Assembly (NCBI GenBank): GCA_017562135.1
Contig: QEYB01001208.1
Location: forward strand, 1 to 64,000
Source: Dipylidium caninum
Lineage: Eukaryota; Platyhelminthes; Cestoda; Cyclophyllidea; Dipylidiidae
Reading direction: 5' to 3'
DNA: 64,000 nucleotides
This document shows, one piece after another, positions 60,493-64,000 of this stretch (positions are counted from its first letter, which is position 1; the number at the start of each line of letters is the position of its first letter). A program made the position numbers and the translations under genes. The notes under the pieces were generated by a model. It ran no database searches, was not told the origin of the DNA, and saw only the letters and a list, made by a program, of their open reading frames with translations.

Positions 60493-63400
60493 AAGAGGGG
60501 ATTGGAGGTGTGGATACGATTCAGGGAGTTAAATGTGCACCGTTAAACAAGAGCACAATGGCCCAGCTGTCCGGCGTCTGTCCACGAGAGACGTTCTAAG
60601 ACACGTCAACTCTAAGTATTGTTGACAAGAGATTCCTATCTCGCGCCCGAGGCCACTTTTTACAGCGAATATTAATGGTATGAGGAGTTCGTACCGCTAT
60701 GAATCATCCTCCTTTCTAATAAAATATGTTCGAGACGTTAGTCGCAAATGATGCTTAATGTGACGGCTGTGTTATGCAGTGCCAAAAGATGCAGCGAAAG
60801 CACATAGAAGAAGTCTCTATTTGTTCCAGGCGGCAATACTTCTCGAGCGGATGTTAGCGCTGCCGGACCGCGGAGGTGGGAGAGGATGACCGCAAGGTGT
60901 GTTCAGCCAACAGTCAGTGCGTGGTATGTGTGGTCTTCGCCCACTAATGGGAAAAGTGGCAAAATGACACGAACAACTCACGGCACCCGTAAAAGCCTCT
61001 CCATGCAGACAGTTGGTGCCTAATAAGAAGCGATTTGCGAAAAGACGCTTCATTCCCTCATATTACATTCGTATTAGCGCACCAACAAAAACCTGGGCAA
61101 AAACAGGGCATATATGTGTTTGCCTTCCTCCCATCGACGCCTTCCAGGGCCCCCTTTTTAGTCCCGCCTATCAACATGCCTCTGATGTTCTTGCCAGACA
61201 GTGTAAAACGCATTTCTGTTTCATCCATTATTTCCGTGGCTAATTGGCGCGGATAAGGGCCAGCGCTGGACTTGTATTGTGAACCAAGGCCCCCATAATT
61301 TTCTCGAAATGAGTATTTGGGATGATAAGAAAGGAGTTTTAACATGGGTGATACCAAGTATCGTCAACTATGCGCGTCAAAAATGCCTATTCAATTTTTA
61401 CGTTGGCTGGGAGGAACACTTCCAAGAGTTCTTACACACGAGTTCGAGTTGAGGCTGCGTGGGAAGCGACAATTTCGTCATCCTCAAAGACCCAAGTGTA
61501 CTGTCCTCGCAAGGCGGTGTGAGTAATTTGGAGGAGGGTTGAATTGCATGTGAAAGGATTCAAATTCGGTTTCTTAACCTCGGCACACCGTCATTTTCCC
61601 CGACACTGATTGTCAATAAAATAACCGTAGAGTATGTTAAAAAAAGTTTTTGTTGAAACGGCATTGTTATACGTAGAATAACCTGGAGCTCGCAACGAAT
61701 GTACGTCAAAAAGCGGTCCCCGAGGGAAAAGTCCCTGCAGTGGTGTTAACAAATTGTTAACAGACTTTTGTGATTGAAGCCAATTATGAGTACGTCTTCA
61801 AGCAGGTTAAAAACATCCGGATTTGTTGATTAGGTGTAGCAGCCCAGAAGGCCTCCATGCGATTATTTTTTGACTGTAAGAACAAAGTGCGGAGACGCTA
61901 CTTAATAAGGACTATATGTGGAATTTATTCGATCGGTGGTAGACTAAAATATTAGGCTCGGCGAAGCAACACATCGTATTAGGCGGTAAACTAAACTCGC
62001 AGTCCAAAGTATTTGGCATTCGGGCAGGCAAGTTCTTAATGGCGAGCATTCAACTCGCCACCGGGGTAAGTAAATATGTTTGAATTACTCGAAGTGCGTA
62101 AAGCCAAATTCATGTAGTTGAGCAGAAGTCGCTCCTGAACAATAGAATAATTTGGGTAAATGGGAGCCTTGCAAAGGAAGCCCATTAGGGCTCAATTATA
62201 CAATGTTGAAGACCTAATTTACCAAAAAACATTGCTGATAGAACATCAAATAGGTGTTTTTCCGCCCCAGAGGAAATTAAATCAGTTCGACATTGTTTGC
62301 TCCCAAATTGTGCAATTTCATTGCGTTCACTTGCATTTGCCTCAAACCCGAGAAGTCTGCCCTCTGATGCTACACCGATTTGGGACTTAGGAGATATAAC
62401 TTCCAAAACATCGCCAATATTCCGACAACTTTTATTTTATTCAGGTCCATCAATGTTCGTTTTCTTGCCATTACTTTTGATATTCTTCCATTTGAGATGT
62501 GTTCATAGGCTCCGCTGAACCCTTCTGTTTGCCACTAATAAGATATAAACTTTCGTGGAGGACTCGGGACGGTGTTGCTGAGGATCTAGAGTCACGCAAT
62601 CGGCAACTAATATGTGCAATCAAACCATTGAGAATTACCTTAAGGGTTCACTACCAGTTACAGTCCTATAAAGATGTTTTGGATGGCTGAAATGCGAAAA
62701 TTATTAGAAGATATTGATATGATGACTGCTTTTGGCAAAGTTCTAAGAAAGAAACACGGCTATGGGATGTGACAAGATTTCTTAGGAAACTTGTCAAATT
62801 TACGTAGTAAATATAAGAACTGTTTACTTAAAGAATATGATTTTACCCTTTGTCTCATCGCCCGCATTATATCACTCCCGTTTTACTATAAATGGAAATG
62901 TTTGAACACAACTTATAACATTCGAGAACACTCGCCCGTTTTTAACACCTTGTTCCAAGTAATCAGTACTGTAACGACTTAAAAGGAAAGGTGGCGCAAT
63001 GAAGCAAATTCCAATCACCAGGACAATACTTCATTCTCTATAACACCCCTGATAACTCAGTAATATAAACCGATGGTTTTGATTCTACTTTGCTAATGTC
63101 CTGAGTTAGGGTTATAATGGGACAAGGGGACAGTACATAAGTGAGTTTAAGAGAAGAAGTAGCTACCAGACAGTGGAGTTTCTTCACTGGTTCCCATTAG
63201 TGCTAAAGTTTCGGATTTCGAGCTAGTTAAAGTAGCTTAAGCTATCGAGTGTAATATCAGATGAAACCTAAGATTATGTAGAGGCGAAATATCCGCAGCT
63301 GTTTTAAAAAACTTTATTAAAACCCATAAACAATATGTGGGCCGCGAATAAGGACGGAAGCTGTGACCTCACCGGTTTATGTCCACGTCATTGTAATATT

Positions 63401-63784
63401 CAACGCTTTAAACGCTTTAAAATTTAATGTATTTGCACAACTTGTGAACTTTTACACTTGCCTCTCTCTCCAAAAACTACGGGATGTATATCAACCCGCG
63501 TACCCTGCGGGAACATTTAACTTGGTAGTTATGTAGTCAACATGCCTCCCACGCTATAAAAAATAAACCTGGGTCCAAATATAGCCATGCATACCTATAT
63601 GCCTATGTGTGTTTCACATTAACAAAATTAGTAAGAACTGAAATGCTTACGGTCCTTTCAGGTATGGCTGACATAGTACTGCTTTGATTGGTCGAAATAT
63701 CAGATCGGCGGTTGGGCTTTTGCACCGTTTAGCCTCTTAAATTCGCTCTCAGTTACTCCTTTTTGAGCTTCGGTAGCGACCTAG

Positions 63785-64000
63785 ATGAGTTGGAACAACC
63801 AGTCGATGTGCACGCCCGGTAGCTCCATGCAACACGGCTCTTTTGGTAGCAATTATATGCCCCCATTTGACCAGATGGGAAGTCGAGCCCCGGTAGATTC
63901 TGAAAATTTGTCCCTCGAACACCGAACTCAGGTTACTGGTCGCGAATTGCAAGAACTTTTGAGCGTCTCCCACCAAAGCATTGACGAGGCGCAGGAGAGG
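63785..64000 (+). CDS. Start of an unrecognised gene, cut by the window end
   Basis: The ATG at 63785 follows directly on an in-frame TAG, and the frame stays open for all 72 codons to the last base. The first 40 residues are rich in Gly, Ser, Met and Gln (for example MSWNNQSMCTPGSSMQHG) and look disordered. Residues 43-72 (SLEHRTQVTGRELQELLSV and onward, then HQSIDEAQER) look like an amphipathic, possibly coiled-coil helix. I do not recognise the family. The length without a stop and the change from low-complexity to helical sequence favour real coding, but the first exon of a longer gene is the most that can be said. The CTAG just before the ATG could also be a splice acceptor. Confidence 0.5.
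   Translation, partial: MSWNNQSMCTPGSSMQHGSFGSNYMPPFDQMGSRAPVDSENLSLEHRTQVTGRELQELLSVSHQSIDEAQER

Larger units (their letters stand above)
56833..63784. other. Intergenic stretch with no supported gene
   Basis: It begins with the protocadherin 3' UTR. ORFs such as 59882-60349 (155 codons) and 61013-61243 match no family I recognise. It contains a C tract and a GGAA microsatellite. Confidence 0.5.

Overview
This is metazoan nuclear DNA, most likely from a flatworm and possibly a parasitic one such as a tapeworm. The evidence is GT-AG introns, eukaryotic tRNA genes with internal pol III promoters, a seven-repeat protocadherin, an ESCRT-III gene (CHMP3/VPS24) and a short Cys-rich metallothionein. 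The phylum is an inference; I could not run a search. Gene density is low: four protein genes are supported (one runs off the right edge), plus one tandem tRNA array.

Bases 1-8711 hold a tandem array with a period of about 1.68 kb. Each complete unit carries five tRNA genes in fixed order and orientation: Ser-GCT(-), Ser-TGA(+), Ser-CGA(+), Ser-AGA(-) and Phe-GAA(+). That is a full set of eukaryotic serine isoacceptors plus phenylalanine. Three nearly identical units lie at about 3.2-8.2 kb. The first 3.4 kb holds further array pieces full of single-base insertions and deletions, including a palindromic fusion of two tRNA-Ser halves. That is what uncorrected long-read sequence looks like. Immediately beyond the array end, at 8301-8465 on the minus strand, is an intact 54-residue metallothionein gene with 17 cysteines, a TATA box and a polyA signal. 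A broken copy of the same array end plus metallothionein lies at 1-1013.

Bases 8712-16900 are A-rich on the plus strand and contain CHMP3/VPS24 on the minus strand (14291-15971, three coding exons, about 220 aa). Its splice acceptor sits one base upstream of an ATG. Bases 16900-42700 hold no gene that I can name. The part to about 23 kb is T-rich on the plus strand, and the rest is mixed, with a few coding-like ORFs noted as leads.

Bases 42757-57198 hold a seven-cadherin-repeat protocadherin on the plus strand. It has a CCAAT/TATA promoter, eight coding exons, about 1304 residues, one transmembrane segment and a possible PDZ-binding C terminus. One exon carries a single-base frameshift that is probably a sequence error. 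Bases 56833-63784 are intergenic, with simple repeats. A further gene begins at 63785 and is open to the window end.

Functionally the genes are unrelated: translation (tRNAs), metal binding, endosomal membrane scission and cell adhesion. I see no operon-like system. The most notable combination is the serine/phenylalanine tRNA array ending at a metallothionein gene, with that end present twice.
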